Part shown: positions 8,808-17,519 of the stretch, in pieces
Layout of the letters: each line of letters starts with the position of its first letter
How positions within the stretch are numbered: the first letter of the stretch is position 1
Origin: Ruminococcus bovis
GTDB taxonomy: Bacteria; Bacillota; Clostridia; Oscillospirales; Acutalibacteraceae
Direction: 5' to 3'
Length of the DNA stretch: 64,000 nucleotides
Assembly: GCF_005601135.1 (NCBI RefSeq)
Contig: NZ_CP039381.1
Span: 1,299,941-1,363,940, forward strand
Translations under genes and position numbers: made by a program
Notes under the pieces: generated by a model
What the model was told of the DNA's origin: nothing
Database searches by the model: none
The model's input: only the letters and a program-made list of their open reading frames with translations

Positions 8808-10214
8808 GTGGCATTTGAAGGTCTTTCTGATAAGCTAAGTAATGCTTTTAAAAAGTTAAAAAATAAAGGTAAACTTACTGAAAGTGATGTTAAAGAAGCT
8901 ATGCGTGAAGTGCGATTGGCACTTCTAGAGGCTGATGTAAACTTTAAAGTTGCTAAGAACTTTACTAACAAAGTTACTGAGAGAGCTATCGGTCAGGATG
9001 TTATGGAAAGCCTAACTCCTGCACAGATGGTTGTTAAAATAGTAAATGAAGAACTGACTGCACTGATGGGTGGAGAAGAAGAAAAGATTAAATTCGCATC
9101 TAAGCCACCAACAGTAATTATGATGTGTGGTCTTCAGGGTAGTGGTAAAACTACTCATACTGCTAAACTTGCAAAAATGCTAAAATCACAGGGTAGAAGA
9201 CCTTTGCTTGTAGCTTGTGATATTTACAGACCTGCTGCTATTGACCAGTTAAAGGTTGTTGGTGCAAAGGCAGGAGCTCCTGTATTTGAAATGGGCAAGA
9301 AGAACCCTGTAAAAATTGCAAAAGAAGCTATTAAACATGCTAAAGACTACGGTAATGATGTAGTTATCCTTGATACTGCCGGTCGTCTTCACATTGATGA
9401 AGAACTTATGGAAGAACTAAAGAATATTAAGAAGGAAGTTAATCCTGATGAAATTCTTTTGGTTATTGACTCAATGACAGGTCAGGACGCAGTTAATGTT
9501 GCTAAGTCATTTAATGACTTGCTTGAAATCACAGGTGTTATCTTAACTAAGTTAGACGGTGATACTCGTGGTGGTGCAGCACTTTCTGTTAAGGAAGTTA
9601 CAGGCAAACCAATTAAGTTCTGTGGTACAGGTGAAAAGCTTGAGGATCTAGAAGTTTTCCACCCTGACAGAATGGCAAGCCGTATTCTTGGTATGGGCGA
9701 TGTGCTTACTCTTATTGAAGATGTAGAGGCAAAGCTTGATGAAAAGAAAGCTGAAGCAGTTGCCAAGAAAATGATGGAAAACAAGATGGACTTTAACGAT
9801 TTGCTACAACAGTTTGAGCAGATTAAGAAGATGGGTCCTATTAAGGGCATTTTGGGTAAGATTCCGGGACTTGGAAAACAACTTGAAAATGCCGATATTG
9901 ATGATAGACAAATTGACTGGTGTGAGGCTATTATTTACTCAATGACACCGGCCGAAAGAGAAAAGCCAAGCCTAATTAATGCCAGTAGAAAGAAGAGAAT
10001 TGCTGCCGGTTCAGGTAGAAAGGTTGAAGAAGTTAACAGACTTCTAAAGCAACTTGAACAAATGCAGAAAATGATGAAACAGTTTACCGGTAAAGGCAAG
10101 AAAGGCAAACGCAGAGCCATGATGAAAGGTATGCCAAACTTAAATGAACTTGGTGACCTAGGCAATATGGGTGGAAACGGAATGCCACCAATGGGTGGAG
10201 GTTTTCCATTCTAA
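8808..10214 (+). CDS. ffh: Signal recognition particle protein Ffh (SRP54)
   Basis: Ffh is the GTPase subunit of the signal recognition particle and targets nascent membrane proteins to FtsY. It has an N-terminal four-helix bundle, G1 GLQGSGKT at 108-115, DTAGR near 190 and TKLDGDTRGG near 247. A methionine-rich M domain from about 300 ends in a Gly/Met/Pro-rich tail. The GTG start at 8808 follows AGGAGG by eight bases. Length, 468 residues, is normal. It is co-transcribed with ylxM and probably rpsP. Confidence 0.97.
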   Translation: MAFEGLSDKLSNAFKKLKNKGKLTESDVKEAMREVRLALLEADVNFKVAKNFTNKVTERAIGQDVMESLTPAQMVVKIVNEELTALMGGEEEKIKFASKPPTVIMMCGLQGSGKTTHTAKLAKMLKSQGRRPLLVACDIYRPAAIDQLKVVGAKAGAPVFEMGKKNPVKIAKEAIKHAKDYGNDVVILDTAGRLHIDEELMEELKNIKKEVNPDEILLVIDSMTGQDAVNVAKSFNDLLEITGVILTKLDGDTRGGAALSVKEVTGKPIKFCGTGEKLEDLEVFHPDRMASRILGMGDVLTLIEDVEAKLDEKKAEAVAKKMMENKMDFNDLLQQFEQIKKMGPIKGILGKIPGLGKQLENADIDDRQIDWCEAIIYSMTPAEREKPSLINASRKKRIAAGSGRKVEEVNRLLKQLEQMQKMMKQFTGKGKKGKRRAMMKGMPNLNELGDLGNMGGNGMPPMGGGFPF

Positions 10215-10276
10215 CAAATAGTTATTATCCAATTAATTTTGGTGATATAGATACTTAATATGGAGGTGAAAATATA

Positions 10277-10516
10277 ATGGTAAAGATTAGACTAAGAAGA
10301 ATGGGTGCTAAGAAGTCTCCTTTCTACAGAATCGTAGTTGCTGACTCAAGATATCCTAGAGATGGTCGTTTCATCGAAGAAATCGGCACATACAATCCTC
10401 TAACAAATCCTTCAACAGTTAATGTTGATGCTGATGCAGTTAAGACTTGGATTGCAAAGGGTGCACAGCCTACAGATACAGTTAAGGCATTGTTAAAGAA
10501 GGAGGGTATTCTATAA
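10277..10516 (+). CDS. rpsP: 30S ribosomal protein S16
   Basis: S16 is a primary binding protein in 30S assembly. The 79-residue protein begins [20 protein letters not shown], the family signature, and continues with [34 protein letters not shown] precedes the ATG. The last base of its TAA is the first base of the khpA ATG, so the two are translationally coupled. Confidence 0.97.
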   Translation: MVKIRLRRMGAKKSPFYRIVVADSRYPRDGRFIEEIGTYNPLTNPSTVNVDADAVKTWIAKGAQPTDTVKALLKKEGIL

Positions 10517-10749
10517 TGACAGAATTACTCACAATCATTGCCAAAGGTCTTGTTGAAGAACCTGACAAGGTTTCTGTAACTCAGGACGAAAAGGACGCTG
10601 AAGGCGTTACTGTATATCATATTCATGTTGCTGAAAGTGATATGGGTAGAATTATCGGTAAGCAAGGCAGAATTGCTAAGGCTATCCGTACAGTAGCTCG
10701 TTCTGCAGCTATCCGTAATAACGAAAGAATCTCAGTTGAAATCGACTGA
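10516..10749 (+). CDS. khpA: KH-domain RNA-binding protein KhpA (YlqC)
   Basis: KhpA is a single KH-domain RNA-binding protein that pairs with KhpB (Jag) and affects cell elongation and sRNA biology in Firmicutes. The 77 residues contain the KH loop GRIIGKQGRIAKAIRT. Its location between rpsP and rimM is conserved in Firmicutes. Here a terminator and a convergent gene separate it from rimM. Confidence 0.93.
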   Translation: MTELLTIIAKGLVEEPDKVSVTQDEKDAEGVTVYHIHVAESDMGRIIGKQGRIAKAIRTVARSAAIRNNERISVEID

Positions 10750-10763
10750 TATTCCAAAAATAA

Positions 10764-10786
10764 CCCCCAATATGGGGGATATTTTT
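10764..10786 (+). terminator. Terminator after khpA
   Basis: CCCCCA pairs with TGGGGG across a three-base loop and is followed by ATATTTTT. Confidence 0.75.
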
Positions 10787-10800
10787 ATGCAGAAAAAGAA

Positions 10801-10833
10801 CTGACCCAAGTAGTTTTACTTGAGTCAGTTTTT
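10801..10833. terminator. Terminator for the convergent glycosyltransferase gene
   Basis: CTGACCCAAGT and ACTTGAGTCAG form an 11-bp stem around a short loop. The single mismatch is a G-U pair in the minus-strand RNA and TTCTTTTT follows on that strand, so it mainly serves the minus gene. A T-run also follows on the plus strand. Confidence 0.75.
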
Positions 10834-10853
10834 GCTTTTGTTAATTTAGTTTA

Positions 10854-12548
10854 TTAAGATTGTCTTGTTTTACTGTCAATCTTAAAGATTACTTTCTTGA
10901 ATTTGTCACCAAGAGTTTCTTTTTCACTGTTACTGTTAAAATTCTTTGGCTTAACAAGTAAATATAAACCGTATGATGAGAACATAATCATTACAATAAA
11001 GTATGTAAGTACATATTGGCTCTTACCTTCAAACAATGTGTGGTAAATAAAACCACCGGCAAGACCTGTCAAAATCATAATTGTTTCTGCTGAACATCTC
11101 TTTTTGATTAATCCTGCAACACCGATTGCAAATAGAATAAATGTAATCATCTGGAAGAAATCAAAGTAGTCATATAGGAACTTATTTATCTTGCCATTGT
11201 AAATACTGTATAGTGTTGTATTTTCTTTAACTTCACCAAAGTAATGACCCTTAACTTGACTTACCCATAAACTTTCGTATGATGGTTCATTCCATTGTGA
11301 AAGAATTTTCTTGCTAAAGAAATTGTTTCTGTAGTGAGAGTCTTGCTTAAATTTATTTAGTCTTTCTTTTATATCTGTCTTAGCCCATGTGTCAGCTTGT
11401 TTATTGTCTAAGTTAGCATTTAAGAACTTTGACTTTGCCATATCATTGTACCAACCCGGAGCCATAGCAGATTCGTTTAAACCGGCATCTAAGTAAAGAA
11501 TTTGGTCAACACCTTTACCAAAGTCAACACCACTTCTCTTTTCATAGCTCATAATAACCAGGTTAAATGAACCAACAGAAATCAAAACTACAAATGCAAT
11601 AGAAACAAAGTGTAACCACTTTTTATTCTTAATAATGTAAATTAGAAGTGCAATACAAATAGCTACCAGCCAAATCATATTGTTGTACTTTGCTACAACT
11701 GAAAGTGCCATCAATAGTGATGCAGGTAGTAGGTTTAAGTAGTTGCGTTTTTCTTCACTTTGCATAAATCTGATTACAAAGTAACAAGCCCACATTGCTG
11801 ATGCAATACCGATAATATTACCGTAAACAAATGTTGTAAATAAAATACCTTGAATACAACCGGCTAACATAAATACTGTAATAAATGTAACTGACTTACT
11901 CTTAAACAGTCTTTTGCTGATTGCTACAATAGCAATGTAAAGAGCAGTTAAAGCCAGTACATTAAATACTTGCATTGGCATTGAAGTTGTTGTACCGAAA
12001 ATTCTGTAAACAATTTCACTTATGAATACAAAACCAAGTTGGAATGGATAAATCTTGTAGTAACTAACATTGTTATAGAAAGTATCATTACTTGCCTGGA
12101 ATGATTGATAGTTACCTTTCGCTGCTTCCATAGCAGTTTGAGTAACTGTGCCTGAGTCAGCAGCAGGAACACTCTGTGCCATAAATATCCATATAAATCC
12201 AAGTGTTACGGTGTAAACCGAAAGTCCAACTACTAATGCTAAATCGGAAACTTTCTTGAAAACATTGGCGTATCTGCTTAGTGCAAAAACTAACAAGAAA
12301 AATCCACCAAGTAAAAAGAAGTTCATTACCAGGTCATCATAGTTAAACTGAATAACTTCTCCACCAAAGTTAGCACTGTCAAATTCACTGGTTTGTAATA
12401 CCGACATTATTGCCACATAACCAAAGAAAATAAAGCAAAGAATTGTGATACCATATGAGCATATAGTCTCAAAAAGATTTTGCTTTTTTAGGTTAGGGGC
12501 AACTACTTTTTCCTTTTTATTAGAAGGAAGTTTTTTTGAATTGTCCAT
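10854..12548 (-). CDS. GT-C type membrane glycosyltransferase (GT39/PMT-like)
   Basis: This 564-residue polytopic protein has about ten to twelve hydrophobic helices. A long N-terminal extracytoplasmic loop carries the acidic AADSGTVTQTA motif, as in polyprenyl-phosphate-sugar dependent GT-C enzymes. A large soluble insert lies at about 340-450. The likely role is transfer of a sugar from a lipid carrier to an acceptor on the outer face of the membrane; donor and acceptor are not predictable. It interrupts the usual khpA-rimM adjacency on the opposite strand, with its own promoter and terminator. The superfamily call is reasonable; the precise family is uncertain. Confidence 0.75.
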   Translation of the reverse strand: MDNSKKLPSNKKEKVVAPNLKKQNLFETICSYGITILCFIFFGYVAIMSVLQTSEFDSANFGGEVIQFNYDDLVMNFFLLGGFFLLVFALSRYANVFKKVSDLALVVGLSVYTVTLGFIWIFMAQSVPAADSGTVTQTAMEAAKGNYQSFQASNDTFYNNVSYYKIYPFQLGFVFISEIVYRIFGTTTSMPMQVFNVLALTALYIAIVAISKRLFKSKSVTFITVFMLAGCIQGILFTTFVYGNIIGIASAMWACYFVIRFMQSEEKRNYLNLLPASLLMALSVVAKYNNMIWLVAICIALLIYIIKNKKWLHFVSIAFVVLISVGSFNLVIMSYEKRSGVDFGKGVDQILYLDAGLNESAMAPGWYNDMAKSKFLNANLDNKQADTWAKTDIKERLNKFKQDSHYRNNFFSKKILSQWNEPSYESLWVSQVKGHYFGEVKENTTLYSIYNGKINKFLYDYFDFFQMITFILFAIGVAGLIKKRCSAETIMILTGLAGGFIYHTLFEGKSQYVLTYFIVMIMFSSYGLYLLVKPKNFNSNSEKETLGDKFKKVIFKIDSKTRQS

Positions 12549-12581
12549 AATAAAAAATCCTTTTCTTTTTTCTACTTATAA

Positions 12582-12610
12582 ATTATATCTAAAATATAAC
12601 ATAAATTCAA
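12582..12610 (-). promoter_or_regulatory. Promoter of the glycosyltransferase gene
   Basis: The minus strand reads TTGAAT, 17 bases, TATAAT, 34 bases before the start codon. Confidence 0.7.
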
Positions 12611-12617
12611 GTGAATA

Positions 12618-12646
12618 TTGAATGTAGTTGTGATTTGTGTTAAAAT
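12618..12646 (+). promoter_or_regulatory. Promoter for rimM-trmD
   Basis: TTGAAT and TAAAAT are 17 bases apart, about 90 bases upstream of rimM. It is back-to-back with the glycosyltransferase promoter. Confidence 0.6.
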
Positions 12647-12735
12647 ATCCTAAAAGTATGGGTATTATTTATATATTATATAAAGTTAATTGAAAAAAAG
12701 ATAATAAGAATACTTAAAATAATAGGAGAGATACT

Positions 12736-13248
12736 ATGATTAAGGAATATCTTGAAGTAGGTAAAATTGTAGGCACTCACGGTATTAAGGGTGAGTGTAG
12801 AGTAGAATTGTGGTGTGATGGTGGTGACTTTTTTAGTTGCTTTACAACACTTTATCTTGATAAAGACGGCAAGGAAAGTATTTCTGTAAAAAGCAGACCT
12901 CATAAAAATATTGCACTAATGAAAATTAAAGGCATTGATAATATTGATGATGCAATTCCTCTTGTCGGTAAAGTTCTGTATATTAACAGAGATGATTGTC
13001 CACTTCCTGAAGATGTGTATTTTGTACAAGATATTATCGGTTGTGAAGTTAGAGATATAAATGACGGTACTGTATATGGTAAAGTAACAGATGTACTTTA
13101 TACCGGTGCAAACGATGTTTATGAAATTAAAGCAAGTGACGGCAAAACTTACTTAATGCCTAAGATTGATGAGATTGTTAAGGAAATTAATGTTTATGAG
13201 GAGTATATTCTCATTGAGCCTATGAAAGGACTATTTGATGAGGATTGA
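12736..13248 (+). CDS. rimM: Ribosome maturation factor RimM
   Basis: RimM binds S19 and assists maturation of the 30S head. The 170-residue protein begins EYLEVGKIVGTHGIKGECRV, the typical N-terminal barrel, followed by a PRC-barrel domain with VYGKVTDVLYTGANDVYEI. AGGAGAGATACT precedes the ATG. Its 3' end overlaps the trmD start by 11 bases. Confidence 0.96.
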   Translation: MIKEYLEVGKIVGTHGIKGECRVELWCDGGDFFSCFTTLYLDKDGKESISVKSRPHKNIALMKIKGIDNIDDAIPLVGKVLYINRDDCPLPEDVYFVQDIIGCEVRDINDGTVYGKVTDVLYTGANDVYEIKASDGKTYLMPKIDEIVKEINVYEEYILIEPMKGLFDED

Positions 13249-13975
13249 TTTGATAACATTGTTTCCGGAAATGTGTGAAACAGTTTTAAACGAAAGTATT
13301 TTAGGTAGAGCTCAAAAGAAAGGTGTAATTGAAATCAACACTCATCAACTTAGGGACTTTGCTTTTGATAAACACAAGAGAGTTGATGATACACCTTATG
13401 GTGGTGGCAAAGGTATGCTGATGAAAGCAGAACCTATTGCTTTATGCTTTGAGAACATTTGTGAACAAGTTGGTGAAAAACCTTACTTTGTGTATATGTC
13501 ACCACAAGGCAAAACTTTAAATCAGCAAAAGTTAATTGATATTTCAAGCCATAAAAATGTTTGTGTATTGTGTGGTCACTATGAAGGTGTTGACCAAAGA
13601 GTACTTGATGAATATGTAGATGAAGAAATTTCTATCGGTGACTATGTATTAACCGGTGGTGAATTACCTGCACTTGTATTTATTGATGCACTTTCCAGAA
13701 TGACAGAGGGTGTGCTTTCCGATACAGTTTGTTTTACTGATGAAAGCCACTATAATGGACTTCTTGAATGTCCACAATATACAAAGCCACAGGTGTGGAG
13801 AGATAGAGAAGTTCCACCTGTACTATATAGTGGTCATCATGCTAATGTGGATAAATGGCAGAAGGAACATTCCCTAATTAACACATATAATAAGCGACCT
13901 GACTTGTTAGAAAAGAAAGAATTATCAAAAGAAGATAAGGAATTTTTGGAAAATTATATAAACTCACTAAAGTAG
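13238..13975 (+). CDS. trmD: tRNA (guanine37-N1)-methyltransferase TrmD
   Basis: TrmD makes m1G37 in tRNAs, preventing +1 frameshifting. It has the SPOUT knot signatures LCGHYEGVDQRVLDEYVDEE and SIGDYVLTGGE. I choose ATG 13238 (MRIDLITLFPEM) over an in-frame TTG one codon earlier. The preceding GAAAGGA fits and this start gives 245 residues, the normal length. Confidence 0.96.
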   Translation: MRIDLITLFPEMCETVLNESILGRAQKKGVIEINTHQLRDFAFDKHKRVDDTPYGGGKGMLMKAEPIALCFENICEQVGEKPYFVYMSPQGKTLNQQKLIDISSHKNVCVLCGHYEGVDQRVLDEYVDEEISIGDYVLTGGELPALVFIDALSRMTEGVLSDTVCFTDESHYNGLLECPQYTKPQVWRDREVPPVLYSGHHANVDKWQKEHSLINTYNKRPDLLEKKELSKEDKEFLENYINSLK

Positions 13976-14114
13976 TTTTGTAATATTGGTTATAACTAAA
14001 TTAAATTCTTGTGATGTAATAACAAAAATGTGTTGTTGTTTTCGTCGGATTGCACAAGAAACAGATTTTTATTTTCTTTTCAAATGTGTAGTGAAACAAA
14101 TTTAAAAAATAAGG

Positions 14115-14143
14115 TTGATTTAGTTGTTTTCTAGGGTTATAAT
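14115..14143 (+). promoter_or_regulatory. Promoter of the HPr-like gene
   Basis: TTGATT and TATAAT are 17 bases apart. The leader of about 100 bases contains an inverted repeat at 14161-14199. The rest of the 13976-14114 gap has only a weak TTCTTGTG/CACAAGAA pairing at 14006-14060. Confidence 0.75.
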
Positions 14144-14160
14144 ACACTTATTGAATGTGA

Positions 14161-14199
14161 AAATTTGCTTATGATGTTTGGATTTTATAAGCAAAATTT
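14161..14199 (+). repeat. Inverted repeat in the HPr-like gene leader
   Basis: AAATTTGCTTAT pairs with ATAAGCAAAATTT (one bulged A) across a 14-base loop. No T-run follows, so it is not a terminator. It could stabilise or regulate the leader. Confidence 0.5.
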
Positions 14200-14244
14200 G
14201 ATAAATTTTAGGTTTTTATTCACTGACAAGAGAGGGATTTAGGC

Positions 14245-14511
14245 ATGTATGTAAAGGAAGTTTTAGTTCAGAACAAAGCAGGACTAAGAGGTAGACCTGC
14301 AACATTTTTTATTCAGAAGGCTAACGAATATAAGTCAACTGTATGGGTAGAAAAGGATGAAAGAAGAATAAGTGGTAAGAGTCTTCTTGGTGTTTTATCC
14401 CTAGGTGTTGTTGGTGGTACAACAATTAAGATTATTGCAGATGGTCCTGATGAAAAGGATGCAACAGAAGGTATTGTTGCTCTTGTAGAATCAGGTTTTA
14501 CTGGTATGTAA
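14245..14511 (+). CDS. HPr/Crh-like phosphocarrier homologue lacking His15
   Basis: The 88-residue protein has the full HPr fold length and pattern. HPr passes phosphate from Enzyme I through His15; here the active-site segment reads GLRGRPAT, with Arg15 in place of His and Gly16 in place of Ala. The HPr-kinase region is kept: GKSLLGVLSLG with Ser46. This is the combination seen in Bacillus Crh (Gln15, Ser46), which cannot carry PTS phosphate but acts as a CcpA corepressor when Ser46 is phosphorylated. A regulatory, non-PTS role is inferred. It stands alone between a promoter and a terminator, upstream of uvrC. Confidence 0.88.
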   Translation: MYVKEVLVQNKAGLRGRPATFFIQKANEYKSTVWVEKDERRISGKSLLGVLSLGVVGGTTIKIIADGPDEKDATEGIVALVESGFTGM

Positions 14512-14528
14512 TTTTTGACTTTCATTAT

Positions 14529-14561
14529 GGGTGGTTAGTTTTTAACCACCCTTATTTTTTT
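14529..14561 (+). terminator. Terminator after the HPr-like gene
   Basis: GGGTGGTTA and TAACCACCC form a 9-bp stem around GTTTT, followed by TTATTTTTTTATT. uvrC begins 17 bases downstream with no visible promoter, so partial readthrough is likely. Confidence 0.88.
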
Positions 14562-14577
14562 ATTGTGAGGTGATATT

Positions 14578-16410
14578 GTGAATATAAAAGAATTAAGAAA
14601 AAAGGCAATGGCTTTACCGTTATTACCCGGTGTATATATAATGAGAGACAGCAGTCACAATATCATTTATATCGGTAAAGCAAAGGCTCTTAAGAACAGA
14701 GTCAGTCAGTACTTTGGTAGCCAAAATAACCATCAAGAAAAAGTCCGTAGAATGGTTAGTAATGTTTATGACTTTGACTATATTATTACCGACAGTGAGT
14801 TTGAGGCTCTTATCCTTGAATGTTCATTGATTAAGCAAAATGCACCTAAGTACAATATTCTTTTGAAGGATGATAAGGGCTATAGCTATATTAAAGTCAG
14901 TAGTGATAAGTGGCGAAGAATCTCTTATGCTTTGCAACAGGATGACCCAAAGGCAACATATATCGGACCTTATAAAAGTTCCTATTATGTTAAGAATGCT
15001 ATTGATGAGGCAATCAAAATTTTTCAGCTTCCTACTTGCAACAAGAAGTTTCCTGAGGATTTTAGGAAAACAAGACCTTGCCTAAATTATCACATTAAGC
15101 AATGTTGTGCACCATGTAGAGGAAAAATGTCATTGGCAGAATACAATGAGCATATTGACTCAGCGTTAGAATTTTTAAAAGGTGGTACAACAGAGTCTAT
15201 TGCAAAAATGACAGAAGAAATGAACAAAGCCTCAGAAAATCTAGACTTTGAATTAGCTGCAAAAATTCGTGACAGAATAGCCTCAGTTAAGAAAATGAAT
15301 GATAAGCAAAAGGTAGTTGATATTAAGGTTGATGAACAAGATGTAATTGCTTATATTACTGATGGTGACAAAGGTACATTTGAAGTTTTTAGATTTAAAG
15401 ACGGTAGACTTTTTGACAGAGAACATTTTATGGTTGATAACGGTGAGAATGAAGAAGAATTAATGGCTGAGTTTATCACCCGTTATTACACAATCCGAGA
15501 TGATGTTCCGAAACAGTTAACATTAGACAGAGAAATTGAGGACAGTAAACTACTTACTAAGTGGCTTAGTGAAAAGAAAGGTTCGGCAGTTCATATTGTT
15601 GTACCCAAAATCGGTGACCAAAAGCACCTTGTAGATATGTGCAAGAAAAATGCAATTGAAAGACTTGCCCAAACTAAAGGCAGTACTACCGGTGAATATG
15701 GTGTGCTGGAAGAGTTTAAGGAAGTTTTAGGACTTGATAAAATTCCTGAATATATTGAATCATACGATAACAGTAACCTTAGTGGCAGTGAAAATGTTTG
15801 TGGTATGATAGTTTATGAAAATGGCAAGAAAAATAAAAAGGCATACAAAAAGTTCAAGATAAAAGGATTTGAAGGTCAAGATGACTATGCAAGTATGGCA
15901 GAAGTTATTGACAGAAGACTTGATGAATATGAAAAAGCAGAAGAGCCTGTTGGATTTGGCAGAAAGCCTGATTTAATCTTGCTTGATGGTGGTAAAGGTC
16001 AGGTAAATGCAGTTTTGCCTATACTAAAGAAGCATAACATTGATATACCTACTTTTGGTATGGTTAAGGATGACAGTCACCGTACAAGGGCTATTGTTTC
16101 CGATAAAGGCGAAATTGCAATTAGCAGAAAGAGAAAACTGTTTACCTTTATCAGCAAAATGCAAGATGAAGTCCATAGATTTGCTATTGGTTATCAGCGT
16201 CAAAGAAGAAGTATGAATACCTTTAAAAGTTCATTAACGGATATTCCGGGAGTAGGTACTGAAAGAGCAAAAGCACTCCTAAAGCATTTTAGAACAATTA
16301 AAAATATCAGCGAGGCTGATTATGAAGAATTACTTAATGCACCTAAAATGAACAAGGTTTCTGCTGATAGTGTTTATAATTATTTTCATAATGAAAATAA
16401 TAGTAATTGA
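14578..16410 (+). CDS. uvrC: UvrABC excinuclease subunit C
   Basis: UvrC makes both incisions in nucleotide excision repair. The 610-residue protein has an N-terminal GIY-YIG nuclease (GVYIMRDSSHNIIYIGKAK) and four Cys around CNKKF, CLNYH and CCAPC. A UvrB-binding UVR segment is near residue 210, an RNase H-like nuclease has SYDNSNLSG and LLDGGKGQ, and a helix-hairpin-helix end has DIPGVGTERAKALL. The GTG start follows GAGGTGATATT. Length is normal. Confidence 0.96.
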   Translation: MNIKELRKKAMALPLLPGVYIMRDSSHNIIYIGKAKALKNRVSQYFGSQNNHQEKVRRMVSNVYDFDYIITDSEFEALILECSLIKQNAPKYNILLKDDKGYSYIKVSSDKWRRISYALQQDDPKATYIGPYKSSYYVKNAIDEAIKIFQLPTCNKKFPEDFRKTRPCLNYHIKQCCAPCRGKMSLAEYNEHIDSALEFLKGGTTESIAKMTEEMNKASENLDFELAAKIRDRIASVKKMNDKQKVVDIKVDEQDVIAYITDGDKGTFEVFRFKDGRLFDREHFMVDNGENEEELMAEFITRYYTIRDDVPKQLTLDREIEDSKLLTKWLSEKKGSAVHIVVPKIGDQKHLVDMCKKNAIERLAQTKGSTTGEYGVLEEFKEVLGLDKIPEYIESYDNSNLSGSENVCGMIVYENGKKNKKAYKKFKIKGFEGQDDYASMAEVIDRRLDEYEKAEEPVGFGRKPDLILLDGGKGQVNAVLPILKKHNIDIPTFGMVKDDSHRTRAIVSDKGEIAISRKRKLFTFISKMQDEVHRFAIGYQRQRRSMNTFKSSLTDIPGVGTERAKALLKHFRTIKNISEADYEELLNAPKMNKVSADSVYNYFHNENNSN

Positions 16411-16450
16411 GTTTTTCTTTTATATATGTTAGAATTACGGTGGTGATATT

Positions 16451-16999
16451 ATGAGAGTTATTACAGGAATAGCAAAAGGTACAAGACTGAGAACTCTGGA
16501 GGGTAATGATGTAAGACCTACTACAGACAGAGTAAAGGAAGGTATCTTTTCTGCTTTACAATTTGGAATAGAAGGTAGAACTTTTCTTGATTTGTTTGCC
16601 GGTAGTGGACAAATGGGAATAGAAGCTATCTCAAGAGGTGCAAAGAAAGCTGTGTTTGTTGACAGTAGCAAAAAGTCTTTGCAAGTAGTAAATGAGAATA
16701 TTGAAAAATGTAAATTTCAAGATAAATCAAAGGTCGTTAACGGCTCAGCAGTAAGTTTCTTAAAGATGAATAAGGAGAAGTTTGATATTGCTTTTCTTGA
16801 CCCACCATATAGACAAGGACTACTTGAAGAAGTACTGCCTTTGGTATTTGAAAATATGAAAGAAACCGGTGTTGTACTATGTGAACATCCTGTTGATGAA
16901 AAAATTATTGAAAAATATTCTAATTTTAGCCTTGACAGAGAATATCGCTATGGTAAAATAAAGGTAAGCAGTTTTTGTTACAAAGAAAATATTGAGTAG
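16451..16999 (+). CDS. rsmD: 16S rRNA (guanine966-N2)-methyltransferase RsmD
   Basis: RsmD methylates G966 of 16S rRNA with SAM. The 182 residues carry RPTTDRVKEGIFSAL, the SAM loop LDLFAGSGQMGIEA and the catalytic DPPY at 117-120. It is followed 30 bases on by coaD, a common pairing in Firmicutes. Confidence 0.95.
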   Translation: MRVITGIAKGTRLRTLEGNDVRPTTDRVKEGIFSALQFGIEGRTFLDLFAGSGQMGIEAISRGAKKAVFVDSSKKSLQVVNENIEKCKFQDKSKVVNGSAVSFLKMNKEKFDIAFLDPPYRQGLLEEVLPLVFENMKETGVVLCEHPVDEKIIEKYSNFSLDREYRYGKIKVSSFCYKENIE

Positions 17000-17029
17000 T
17001 TCGTACTAAACTTGGAAAGAGGAAAAAGA

Positions 17030-17518
17030 ATGGATAAAATAGCAATTTGTCCGGGTAGCTTTGATCCGGTAACCCTTGGACATATTGATATTATAGAAAG
17101 AGCATCCAAGATGTTCAACAAAGTTATTGTTGCCGTTATGGTTAATCCAAATAAACAACCAAGTTTTTCTATTAACGAACGAATTGATTTGTTAAAGGAA
17201 GCGACAACACATATCAGCAATTTGGAGATTGTATCTTTTAATGGTCTTTTGGCAAGTTATGCAAAGGAAAGATCAGCAGTTGCAGTTGTTAAGGGGTTAA
17301 GAGCTGTATCTGACTTTGAATATGAATTTCAAATGGCTTTAACAAACAAAAAACTCAATCCCGATTTGGAAACTATCTTCCTAACTACCAGTGCAAAGTA
17401 TATGTACTTAAGCTCTAGTATGGTTAAGCAGGTAGCATCCTTCGGTGGGGACATTAGTGATTTTGTTCCGGCTTGTTTGTATGACAAAATATACAGTAGA
17501 TTAAAAGGAGTTAATTAA
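17030..17518 (+). CDS. coaD: Phosphopantetheine adenylyltransferase
   Basis: CoaD makes dephospho-CoA from 4'-phosphopantetheine and ATP. It has the nucleotidyltransferase motif [11 protein letters not shown] near the N-terminus and [11 protein letters not shown] as the second nucleotide-binding motif. The frame is open to a TTG at 17012. The ATG at 17030 has GAAAGAGGAAAAAGA before it and gives the normal 162 residues, so I use it. panB and panC elsewhere in this window feed the same CoA pathway. Confidence 0.95.
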   Translation: MDKIAICPGSFDPVTLGHIDIIERASKMFNKVIVAVMVNPNKQPSFSINERIDLLKEATTHISNLEIVSFNGLLASYAKERSAVAVVKGLRAVSDFEYEFQMALTNKKLNPDLETIFLTTSAKYMYLSSSMVKQVASFGGDISDFVPACLYDKIYSRLKGVN

Positions 17519-17519
17519 G

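Noticed and set aside
14006-14060. Small structured RNA between trmD and the HPr-like gene
   Set aside because: Only an 8-bp TTCTTGTG/CACAAGAA pairing with a 39-base unpaired interior; too weak to call.
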